This document shows, piece after piece, positions 45,521 through 52,865 of a stretch of DNA of 64,000 nt (within the stretch, counting starts at the first letter, position 1; each line of letters opens with the position of its first letter). The notes under the pieces are model-generated. The model made no database searches. It was not told the DNA's origin and saw only the letters and a list, made by a program, of their open reading frames with translations. The position numbers and the translations under genes were made by a program. Source of the DNA: Alphaproteobacteria bacterium (GTDB lineage Bacteria; Myxococcota_A; UBA796; GCA-2862545); assembly GCA_020632915.1 (NCBI GenBank), contig JACKEP010000025.1, positions 1 through 64,000 of the forward strand. Reading direction: 5' to 3'.

Positions 45521-47176
45521 GAGCACGCAGCGCCCGCCAGCGCCCCACCGCGCGTAGGAACGCTCGAGGTCCTTGCGGTCCGCGCCTGTCCGCAACGCAT
45601 CCAGCGCCGCCGCGGCCTCCGGTCGACCGTGGGCGCGCAGCGTGAGCACGGAGAGCGCGAGCACCGCGCTGTCGTCGGCGCGATCCCGACCCGTGCGCTC
45701 CACGTCGTCGAGGACGTCGACCACGGCAGCGTCGGGCGCGTTGCACAGACCCACGAGCGTCGACGTGGTGAACCGGCTGTTCGCGAGCCCTTCCCGCGTG
45801 AACGTCGCCGGCACGTCGAGCAGGCTCGGCAGCACGGCGCGCAGCGTGGACGTCGGCCACTGGCCGTCGTCGCGGGTGGCCTCGAACAGTGCGTCGGCGT
45901 GGGGTCGGAGCGTGGCGAGCGGCAGACCCGCGACCACCCGCGCCACCGACGCCCGGGTGTGGCCGACCGACTCGTCCACCGGCATCAGCACCCGGGCGAT
46001 CAGGCTGTCGGCCACCGCAACGGTCTGCTTGCCGAGCCGCACCCGGTCGACGACGACGTACAGGTCGACGAACCGCGGATCGGCGAGCATCCGACCGTAC
46101 AGCGGCAGCTCGACGGCCGGATCGAGGGGCGTGCCGCGCCCGAAGCCGGTCACGACCTCCCGCACGAGCGCGTGGGCGGCCTTGTCGAAGGGCGCCTCCC
46201 CCGGCCGGTCGATCATCTGGCGCAGCAGGTCCAGGTCGGGCGGTGGCGGCGCGGGCAGCGCCGGCGCGTCCCATCCGAACGCCCGCATCAGCGCGTCGTC
46301 CGTGGACAGCGGCGCCGTGCCCGACCGCTCACGCCACAGCTGGAAGTCCATGTTGTCCGGCGAGCTGCTCCGCGGCACCAGCGCCGTGGGCATCTGGACG
46401 ATGTCGCCCTCCACGCGGTGCTCCCGCCACGGACCGTCGAGCGTGGGCGCACCGGACGCCCCCGCCGCGAACACCACCACGGCGCGCACCGGCGGTCCCT
46501 GGTCGTGCTTGCGCTCGAGCTCGTAGGACGACCACCGCTGGGTGAACAGCCACGGACCGTCGAGCGCGGACACCACGGTCTCGACCTCGGGCACCAGGCA
46601 GTCGCCGAGCACGGTGGCGCGGGCCACGTAGGGCTGGGCGGCCACCGACCCCTCGAACGCTGGCGGACACGCGGCGCGGCGCTCGCGGTGGTAGCGCACG
46701 ACCGTCCCCTCGCCGTCCGAACGGTTCCAGCCGACGACGGCCACCTCCCGCACGAGGTCGCCGTACAGCAGCCGCTGGCAGAGGTCGTCGCAGGCCAGCT
46801 GGGCCACGGCCTGGTCGGGGACCACCCGCCCGAACGCCGTGACGAAGGCGACGCGATCGGGCTGCTGCGGCAGGTCGGTGTGGCGGTCCTGGAGCGCCCA
46901 CCGGGCCCGGCTGGTGGTCCACCGCGCGTTCGACACGAGCGACGGCAGCGTGGCGGTCACGGCGAGCGCGCCGACCACGGTCGCCACCGCGATCCACCGC
47001 GACAGGCCCACCGCGCGCACGGACGCGCCTGCGACGACGGGGGTCAGGTACACCCAGAGGGTGGGGAGGGGGAACAGCACGAGGCCGATGCCGCAGGTCA
47101 CGTAGACCAGCCCGACGGCGGCCCCCGGCAGCAGCATCAGCAGCGTGAACGCACCCATCGCCAGCCAGGTCGCCAC
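45518..47176 (-). CDS. Membrane protein with helical-repeat C-terminus, downstream of flotillin
   Basis: The N-terminal about 75 residues contain two or three hydrophobic segments (LAMGAFTLLMLLPGAAVGLVYVTC; IGLVLFPLPTLWVYLTPV; WIAVATVVGALAVTATL). The periplasmic-looking middle (about 85-290) has paired Cys (LACDDLCQRLL; AACPPAF). The C-terminal half is all-helical, in HEAT-like pairs (PLDPAVELPLYGRML; LMPVDESVGHTRASVARVVAGLPLATL). 552 residues from the GTG at 47176. A possible N-terminal extension from a CTG at 47236, which has GGAGG 5 nt upstream, would supply a positively charged stretch before the first helix. It is 153 bp downstream of the flotillin stop on the same strand and may belong to that operon. 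No known family. Confidence 0.65.
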   Translation of the reverse strand: MATWLAMGAFTLLMLLPGAAVGLVYVTCGIGLVLFPLPTLWVYLTPVVAGASVRAVGLSRWIAVATVVGALAVTATLPSLVSNARWTTSRARWALQDRHTDLPQQPDRVAFVTAFGRVVPDQAVAQLACDDLCQRLLYGDLVREVAVVGWNRSDGEGTVVRYHRERRAACPPAFEGSVAAQPYVARATVLGDCLVPEVETVVSALDGPWLFTQRWSSYELERKHDQGPPVRAVVVFAAGASGAPTLDGPWREHRVEGDIVQMPTALVPRSSSPDNMDFQLWRERSGTAPLSTDDALMRAFGWDAPALPAPPPPDLDLLRQMIDRPGEAPFDKAAHALVREVVTGFGRGTPLDPAVELPLYGRMLADPRFVDLYVVVDRVRLGKQTVAVADSLIARVLMPVDESVGHTRASVARVVAGLPLATLRPHADALFEATRDDGQWPTSTLRAVLPSLLDVPATFTREGLANSRFTTSTLVGLCNAPDAAVVDVLDDVERTGRDRADDSAVLALSVLTLRAHGRPEAAAALDALRTGADRKDLERSYARWGAGGRCVL

Positions 47177-47329
47177 GAGGCCGACGAACAGGAGACCTCG
47201 GCCCAGGCGTCGGGCGCCACTGCGTTCGTCGGTCAGGGGGGCCTCCGCGTCGCGTGGACAGGATACCCCGGCACCGGCGACGCGCCGCCCGCCGTCTCGG
47301 ACGGGGGCGCCCGCGCTGCACCGTCCCGA

Positions 47330-48811
47330 TCAGGGCGCCGTCGGCTCGTCGACGGGACCCAGCCCGGCGACGAGGTCCGCCAGCCGCAGCCCGGTGACCG
47401 TCTCCACGACCGCCGGCACCTGCGCGAGCACGTCGACCACGTTCCGCGTGACCGCAGCGGCTCCCGCGCCGTCCTGACCCGACTGCAGGAGCGTGATCCG
47501 ATCGATCTTCGCCAGCGGGCTCGCGACGGCTGCCGCGACCTCGGGCAGCCGGTCGATCAACAGCTCCCCCAGCGCCGCGCTGCCGTAGGCCTTCCACGCC
47601 TCGGCCTTGCGTTGCATGCCCTCCGCCTCGGCGAGGTGGTGGGCCCGCACGCCCTCGGCGTCCGCCAGCGCCCGCTCCCGCAGGGCGTCGGCCTCGGCCT
47701 TGCCACGGGCACGGACGATCTCGGCTTCGGCGAGGCCGCGCACGCGGATCGCTTCGGCCTCGGCCGCGGCGAGCATCGCGCGGGACTGCTGCTCGGCCTC
47801 GGCGGGCTTGACGACCGTGTGCTGCAGCTCCAGCTCCCGGCGGGCGATCTCGAGCTGTTCGACAGCGATCCGTCCCCGGCGCTGCTCGGCGAGCACGCCG
47901 GCCTCCTCGGTGGCCAGGGCGCGGCGCACGTGGGCCTGCTCGACCTCGTAGGCCAGATCGCTGCCCGCGCGCGCCCGGGCGACCTCGGTGCTGTGCGCGT
48001 GCACGAGCAGGTCGCGGTCCTTCTCGGCCTCGGCGACCGCCACCTCGGCCTTGAGGCGGGCGAGCTCGGCAGCCTCGCGGGCCTGGGCCGCGGCGACCGT
48101 CCCCTCCCGGTCGGCCTCGGAGCGTCCGCGGGTGGCGTCGCGCTGGGCGCGGGCCTCGCCGATCACGGCGTTCTTCTCCACCTCGGCGAGCTGGGGGCGG
48201 CCGATCGCCTCCAGGTAGCGGCTCGGATCCTGCACCTGGCGGATGGTGAAGCTGACCACCTGGATGCCCATGTTGGCGAGGTCGGCGGCGGTCAGGCGGT
48301 GGACGGTCTGGGCGAACGCCTCCGGGTTCGCATGGATCTCCTCGAACGGCAGCGTCGAGATGACCGCGCGCAGGTGCCCCTGCATCATCTGGTGGGCGAT
48401 CTCGTTCATCTGTGCGGTCGACTTCGACAGGAACATCTCCGCCGCCGTGGCGGTGGCCACGGGGTCGTCGCTGCGGACCTTGATCTGCGCGATGGCGCTC
48501 ACGACGATGGGCACGCCGAACTTGGTGAAGAACTCGGGCGTGAGCAGCTCGAGGGTCATCAGCTCGACCGGGAGCCGGTCGGCGCGCTCGCGGATCGGCA
48601 GCACGAACGTGCCGCCACCATGGAAGATGCGGAAGTTGCGGGTGAACGTCCCCCCCGTCACCGGGTCCCCATAGGTCCCCTGGCGACCCGACACGATGAG
48701 CACCTCGTTGGGACCGACCTTCTCGTAGCGACTGGCCAGCCACGCCAGCGCGGCGACCACCACGACGATGGCGGCCAACGCCGCCGTGCTCCAGCCCAGG
48801 ATCTCGGACAT
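47330..48811 (-). CDS. Flotillin-like (SPFH/band-7) membrane scaffold protein
   Basis: An N-terminal membrane segment (about 8-26, STAALAAIVVVVAALAWLA) is followed by the SPFH domain (YEKVGPNEVLIVSGR; PVELMTLELLTPEFFTKFGVPIVVSAIAQIKV). Then comes the long Ala/Glu coiled-coil flotillin domain (about 215-400) with the repeated AEAEAIRVRGLAEAEIVRARGKAEAD pattern. The C-terminus has ITLLQSGQDG. 493 residues, close to FloT/YuaG. GGAG with a 6-nt spacer precedes the ATG. The family organises detergent-resistant membrane zones, responds to envelope stress and usually pairs with NfeD, whose gene lies 17 bp upstream. Regulated here by a predicted sigma-54 promoter. Confidence 0.95.
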   Translation of the reverse strand: MSEILGWSTAALAAIVVVVAALAWLASRYEKVGPNEVLIVSGRQGTYGDPVTGGTFTRNFRIFHGGGTFVLPIRERADRLPVELMTLELLTPEFFTKFGVPIVVSAIAQIKVRSDDPVATATAAEMFLSKSTAQMNEIAHQMMQGHLRAVISTLPFEEIHANPEAFAQTVHRLTAADLANMGIQVVSFTIRQVQDPSRYLEAIGRPQLAEVEKNAVIGEARAQRDATRGRSEADREGTVAAAQAREAAELARLKAEVAVAEAEKDRDLLVHAHSTEVARARAGSDLAYEVEQAHVRRALATEEAGVLAEQRRGRIAVEQLEIARRELELQHTVVKPAEAEQQSRAMLAAAEAEAIRVRGLAEAEIVRARGKAEADALRERALADAEGVRAHHLAEAEGMQRKAEAWKAYGSAALGELLIDRLPEVAAAVASPLAKIDRITLLQSGQDGAGAAAVTRNVVDVLAQVPAVVETVTGLRLADLVAGLGPVDEPTAP

Positions 48812-48828
48812 CTCTGACTCCTCTGCGT

Positions 48829-49119
48829 TCAGGCGCGCTCGACCACGAGGAGGCCGCGACGGACGTCGACGACGCGCACGGAGGTGCCCGCCGCCAGCGA
48901 GGTCGGCAGCTGGTGGACGCAGGGGCGGGCGACGCGACGACCGCCGAGCAGCAGGGCCACCGTGCCGACCCCGTCGCGCGGGACCGACAGCGTCACCGTG
49001 CCGACGGAGCCCACCAGCGGCTCCCCCTCCAGCAGCGCCGGCTCCCGAGCGGCACGCAGGTAGGCCACCAGCAGCACGCCCGACACCAGCCCCACCACCA
49101 CCACACCGACGACGTCCAC
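48829..49119 (-). CDS. Short NfeD-like membrane protein with OB-fold tail
   Basis: The GTG is preceded by GGGAGG 9 nt upstream. The 96 residues are one membrane helix (about 3-22, VVGVVVVGLVSGVLLVAYL) and a small beta domain (about 30-96). That domain begins with EPLVGSVGTVTLSVPRDGVG and ends VRVVDVRRGLLVVER, the OB-like C-terminal domain of NfeD proteins (G-x-x-G-x-A pattern after the helix). The nfeD1b type consists of just such a helix plus OB domain and is encoded next to flotillin, as here. It probably binds the flotillin scaffold. First gene of the operon. Confidence 0.72.
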   Translation of the reverse strand: MDVVGVVVVGLVSGVLLVAYLRAAREPALLEGEPLVGSVGTVTLSVPRDGVGTVALLLGGRRVARPCVHQLPTSLAAGTSVRVVDVRRGLLVVERA

Positions 49120-49156
49120 CGCAGTCCGCCTCCCGTCCGAGCACGTGACCCCGTCA

Positions 49157-49172
49157 GGCAAGCGTGGGGCCA
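49157..49172 (-). promoter_or_regulatory. Sigma-54 (-24/-12) promoter of the NfeD-flotillin operon
   Basis: On the minus strand TGGCCCCACGCTTGCC has GG at -24 and GC at -12 with ten bases between, and TTGC at -12. The predicted transcription start is near 49146, giving a 27-nt leader to the nfeD GTG. The whole upstream stretch from here to the GTG contains no TA step, so the TA(C/G)NNT type of promoter used elsewhere in the window is absent. Together with the adjacent activator gene and the palindromes this is good evidence for sigma-54. Confidence 0.68.
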
Positions 49173-49213
49173 ACGCCGAGAGTGGCGGTTCGTCCATCCG
49201 GCCTCGGGCGGAT

Positions 49214-49230
49214 CTGGTGGAAATCACCAG
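49214..49230. promoter_or_regulatory. 17-bp palindromic operator, distal copy relative to the activator ATG
   Basis: CTGGTGGAAATCACCAG, a 17-bp inverted repeat with perfect 6-bp arms (CTGGTG/CACCAG) and a 5-bp centre. Its centre is about 76 bp upstream of the predicted sigma-54 start of nfeD, a usual position for an enhancer-binding protein. Confidence 0.65.
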
Positions 49231-49234
49231 GTGG

Positions 49235-49251
49235 CCGGTGGTAGTCACCAG
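49235..49251. promoter_or_regulatory. 17-bp palindromic operator, copy abutting the activator ATG
   Basis: CCGGTGGTAGTCACCAG matches the first copy at 14 of 17 positions and lies exactly 21 bp away, two helical turns, so both sites present the same face. It ends 3 bp before the activator's ATG, where it would block that gene's translation or transcription start, which suggests autorepression. Confidence 0.65.
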
Positions 49252-49254
49252 CCC

Positions 49255-50607
49255 ATGCCTCGTTCGATCGTCGTCCTCGAGCCCCCCGGCGGCGTCCTCC
49301 GCGACCTCGCCCGCGCCCTGCGCACCGCCGCCGATCCCGGCTGCGCCGTCACCGGCGTGGCCACGGTGGACGCGCTGCTGGACCTGCTCGGCGCCGGCGC
49401 ACACGTCGACCTGGTCGTCGTGGACGCCCACCACGGCGACGGCGCCCTCGACGGCCTGTCGGTGATCGCGCGCGTCCGGGCCCTCGACCCCTACCTGCCG
49501 GTGATCGCGACCGCAGCACACGCCGACGTCGACTCGGCAGCCCGCGCCGTCGACGCCGGGGCGAACGACCTGCTGGTGCGCGGTCCGCGCCTCGTGGAGC
49601 GGGTCACCACCCTGCTGCGCAAGCTCCACCTGCTGCTCGACCTGTCCGACCGCACCCGCCGCGACGGCGCGCGCCTGGCCGAACGTCACCGCATCATCGG
49701 CACCTCGGCGCCGGTGCAGGCACTCGTGGAGCGCATCGCCCGCGTCGCGGCGATCCCCCGGCCGGTGCTGGTCGTGGGCGAGCGGGGCACCGGCAAGGAG
49801 CTCGTCGCGTGGAACCTGCACGCCCTGGCAGGCCGCACCGGGCGTCCGATGGTGTGCGTCAACTGCGCGGCCTTCTCCGAGAGCCTCCTGGAGAGCGAGC
49901 TGTTCGGCCACGAGCAGGGTGCGTACACCGGCGCGGTGCAGCGCGCGGCCGGGTGCTTCGAGCAGGCCGACGGCGGCACGCTGTTCCTCGACGAGGTCGG
50001 CGCGATGCCGCTCGGCTTCCAGCAGAAGATCCTGCGCGCCGTGGAGTACGGCGTGTTCCGGCGCGTGGGCGGCACCGCCGACGTCCGCACCCGGGCGCGC
50101 ATCGTGGCGGCCACCAACGCCGACCTGTCCGATCGCATCGCCGACGGCACGTTCCTGCCCGACCTCTACGACCGCCTCGCGTTCGAGGTGATCGAGGTGC
50201 CCGCGCTGCGGGACCGTCGCGAGGACGTGCCCGCCCTCGCCGCGTGGTTCCTGGCGCGGTTCGGGGAGGAGGTCCCCGAGCTGGCGGGCATCACCCTGTC
50301 CGACGGCGCCTGCGCAGCGCTGATGGCGCACGACTGGCCGGGGAATGTACGCGAGCTGCGTCACACCATCGAACGCGCCGCCTACCGCTTCCGCGACGGC
50401 GTGATCCGCGCCGACGACCTGGGCCTGCCGCGGGGCCCGGCACCGGGTCCGCCGCCTGCCGGTGGGTTCAAGGAGCGCGTCGCCGCCTACAAGGACACGC
50501 TCCTGCAGGAGGCCCTCGACGCGGCGGGCGGCAACCAGGCCGAGGCCGCCCGTCGGCTCGGGCTGACGTACGACCAGCTCCGCTACCATCTGCGCAGGAG
50601 TGCATGA
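49255..50607 (+). CDS. Sigma-54-dependent activator (PspF-like AAA+) with degenerate receiver domain
   Basis: Residues about 1-125 follow the CheY fold (SIVVLEPPGG; LVVVDAHHGD with a candidate phosphoacceptor Asp; PVIATAAHAD; NDLLVRGP). However, the acidic pair is reduced to one Glu and the conserved Lys is Arg, so phosphorylation is doubtful. The AAA+ domain (about 145-385) is intact: RIIGTSAPVQ, Walker A GERGTGKE, FGHEQGAYTGA (the GAFTGA sigma-54 loop with Phe to Tyr), Walker B GGTLFLDEVG, and WPGNVRELRH. The Fis-type HTH lies at the end (GGNQAEAARRLGLTYDQLRYHLRR). 450 residues. It opens sigma-54 promoters; the adjacent nfeD promoter and the two palindromes are the obvious targets. Confidence 0.92.
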   Translation: MPRSIVVLEPPGGVLRDLARALRTAADPGCAVTGVATVDALLDLLGAGAHVDLVVVDAHHGDGALDGLSVIARVRALDPYLPVIATAAHADVDSAARAVDAGANDLLVRGPRLVERVTTLLRKLHLLLDLSDRTRRDGARLAERHRIIGTSAPVQALVERIARVAAIPRPVLVVGERGTGKELVAWNLHALAGRTGRPMVCVNCAAFSESLLESELFGHEQGAYTGAVQRAAGCFEQADGGTLFLDEVGAMPLGFQQKILRAVEYGVFRRVGGTADVRTRARIVAATNADLSDRIADGTFLPDLYDRLAFEVIEVPALRDRREDVPALAAWFLARFGEEVPELAGITLSDGACAALMAHDWPGNVRELRHTIERAAYRFRDGVIRADDLGLPRGPAPGPPPAGGFKERVAAYKDTLLQEALDAAGGNQAEAARRLGLTYDQLRYHLRRSA

Positions 50608-50629
50608 ACGCGCGCCCCGCGGCCCGGGC

Positions 50630-50635
50630 TACGCT
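50630..50635 (+). promoter_or_regulatory. TACGCT, putative -10 element
   Basis: TACGCT 22 nt before the GTG of the propeller lipoprotein gene, same hexamer as at 40796 and 58156. Confidence 0.42.
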
Positions 50636-50656
50636 CCCCGTCTCCCCGGGGCTGCC

Positions 50657-52699
50657 GTGCGTCACCTGCTCCTCGCCTTCGTCGTCGCCGCCTGCACGCC
50701 GTCGGCCTCCCCGTCGGACGACACCGACGTCGGCACCGACACGGACGCGCGTGCTGTCGATCCGGCCGTGGTCGTGCGCTTCCCGCCCGCACCCGACGTC
50801 GTCACCGACCAGGACGCGCTCACCGTGCGCGGCGTGGCCACGCCGGACACCGTGGTCCGCATCGGCGACCACGGAGCGCTCGCCGGTCCCGACGGTGCCT
50901 GGCAGATCGTGGTGCCCCTCGAGGTCGGCACCCACGACCTGGAGGTCGACGCCGTCGCCCCGTCCGGTGCGCTGACGGCGGCCGTCGCGACGCTGAGCGT
51001 CACCCGCTGGGAGACCCTCCCCGTCGACGTGGTCGACGTCGCCCGCGATCCCGTCCGTGGCGACGTCTACCTCGCCGATCGGGCCAGGGGCGCGCTCCTG
51101 CGGGTCGACCGGGCCACCGGCACCACGGCGCGCGTCGGCACGTCGCAGGGTGCCGTGGCGTCGCTGTCCTGGGACGCGGTCGGAGACCGGCTGCTCGCCG
51201 TGCTCACGGCTCCAGCGCGCCTCGTGGCCTACGACCCCGACACCGACACCGTCACCACGATCGCGGACGCCGCGGTGGGCACCGGCCCCGATCTGGACGG
51301 CGTGGCGTTCGTCGTCCCCGATCCCGCGCGACACCGCCTGATCGCCGGCGGACCCACCGCGTCGGACCTCCTGATCGTCGACCCGACCACCGGCGACCGC
51401 GTCTCGCTCGTCGACCTGGCCCGCGTGCCCCGCCTGCACGGCCTCGCCTCCGCGTCCGATCTGGTCGTCGACGCGGCGCGGGATCGCCTGCTCGCCGTGG
51501 TCGACGACGCCGTCCTCGCGGTCGACCCCACGACCGGTGCCGTCACGACGGTGTGGTCGGGCGGTCACGCCGCCGTGGACCCGATGGCCCACGGTGCGGG
51601 CTGGCTCGACGCGGACGGTGACGTCCTGTTCACCGTGCGCCACGGCGAGGCGGGCGTGTCCGCCGTCGACCTCGTCACGGGCACGCGGCGCGTGGTGTCG
51701 TCGGGCGACGTCGGCACCGGCCCCGCGCTCGCAGCACCCGTCGGCCTCGTCGCGGACGGGCCCGACACCCTGCTCGTGGCGAGTGCCGGCCACCGGGGGC
51801 TGGTTCGCGTGGATCGCCGGTCGGGCGCACGCACGCTCCAGACCGCGCCACGCGCGGGGGCCGGCGATCCGCTCGGCGAGGCCGTGGCGCTCACGTCGGA
51901 GCTGTCCACGGGGCGCCTGTGGGTCCTCGGTGAGGGTGGCGGCTCCGTGGTGGAGGTGGACGTCGCGGCGGGCACCCTGCACGCGGTCACGCGCCCCGTG
52001 CCCCACGATCCATGGGTGGCGCTGGCCTACGACCCGTTCCGCGACCAGCTCCTGCTCGCTCCCCGCACCGACGGCATCGAGGCCGTCGACCTCGCGACCG
52101 GCACGCCCAGGGTGCTCGCCTACGCGCGTCCGACGAGCACCGCAGGGCTCCCGACCGGGGTGGGCAGTCTCAGCCTCGACCCCAGCGGCGCGCGGCTGCT
52201 GATGGCCGGCATGGAGGAGCTGTACACGATGAACCTCGGCACCGGCGAGTTCCAGGTCGCGTCCGGGTCCCGGGGTCGCGGCCCGGGCACCGTGCTGCGC
52301 GGGGTCGCCGTGCTCGACGACCGGGTGCTCGTGCTCGATCCCGGCATCGGTCAGCTCCTGGAGGTGGACCTGCCCACCGGCGACCGCAGCGTGCTGTCCA
52401 GCTTCACCGTCGGCGAAGGCCCAACGTTGGTCGGCGCGCAGGGCATCTTCCCCGCCTCGGCGGGCTGGGGCGTGTGGGCGACCACGGGCGACCAGCGGGT
52501 GATCCGCGTCGACCTGTACCGTGGCGACCGGATCCCCATCGTCGCCAACGACCCCGTCGCGCTCGGCGGCCGCGGCACCCCCCTGGGCGTCGCCGAGCTC
52601 GTCGACGACCCCGACGTGATCCTGTTCCTCGACAGCGCGCAGGCCGGCATCTGGGCGCACGACCGCGTCACCGGCGAGCAGGTGATGGTCGCGAAGTGA
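50657..52699 (+). CDS. Beta-propeller lipoprotein (SMP-30/NHL-like)
   Basis: VRHLLLAFVVAAC is a lipoprotein signal (lipobox VAAC), followed by an Asp/Thr linker (DDTDVGTDTDA). Residues about 30-120 are an Ig-like domain (DALTVRGVATPDTVVRIGDHG). The rest (about 120-680) consists of repeated propeller blades with the pattern D-x-x-x-R-L-L-A-V-V-x-D-A-V-L-A-V-D-x-T-T-G, for example GDVYLADRARGALLRVDRATGT and RDRLLAVVDDAVLAVDPTTGA. No catalytic residues of SMP-30 lactonases are evident, so it is more likely a surface binding or scaffold protein. The start was chosen because an earlier ATG at 50600 would hide the signal peptide. 680 residues. Confidence 0.8.
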   Translation: MRHLLLAFVVAACTPSASPSDDTDVGTDTDARAVDPAVVVRFPPAPDVVTDQDALTVRGVATPDTVVRIGDHGALAGPDGAWQIVVPLEVGTHDLEVDAVAPSGALTAAVATLSVTRWETLPVDVVDVARDPVRGDVYLADRARGALLRVDRATGTTARVGTSQGAVASLSWDAVGDRLLAVLTAPARLVAYDPDTDTVTTIADAAVGTGPDLDGVAFVVPDPARHRLIAGGPTASDLLIVDPTTGDRVSLVDLARVPRLHGLASASDLVVDAARDRLLAVVDDAVLAVDPTTGAVTTVWSGGHAAVDPMAHGAGWLDADGDVLFTVRHGEAGVSAVDLVTGTRRVVSSGDVGTGPALAAPVGLVADGPDTLLVASAGHRGLVRVDRRSGARTLQTAPRAGAGDPLGEAVALTSELSTGRLWVLGEGGGSVVEVDVAAGTLHAVTRPVPHDPWVALAYDPFRDQLLLAPRTDGIEAVDLATGTPRVLAYARPTSTAGLPTGVGSLSLDPSGARLLMAGMEELYTMNLGTGEFQVASGSRGRGPGTVLRGVAVLDDRVLVLDPGIGQLLEVDLPTGDRSVLSSFTVGEGPTLVGAQGIFPASAGWGVWATTGDQRVIRVDLYRGDRIPIVANDPVALGGRGTPLGVAELVDDPDVILFLDSAQAGIWAHDRVTGEQVMVAK

Positions 52700-52851
52700 G
52701 TCGCGCCCGATCGGTCCTGCGGTGCCGCCACCTCGGCGCTCGCGGCACCGGCGTCGTCGACGCGGGCGGAGACGTCGACGGCCGCGACGATCTGGTGGTG
52801 CTGGTGTGGATCGGCACGTCGCCGCCGCGGCCGGCCGTGGCGATCTTCTAG
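52696..52851 (+). CDS. Possible 51-residue ORF overlapping the propeller gene's stop
   Basis: A GTG overlapping the previous stop (GTGA) opens a 51-residue frame with GC-rich third positions and no Cys-rich, membrane or signal features (begins VSRARSVLRCRHLGARG, ends RPAVAIF). No ribosome binding site is evident beyond translational coupling. It could be real or simply a chance GC-rich frame before the convergent gene. Confidence 0.2.
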   Translation: MSRARSVLRCRHLGARGTGVVDAGGDVDGRDDLVVLVWIGTSPPRPAVAIF

Positions 52852-52865
52852 CGCGCCGGCAGCGG

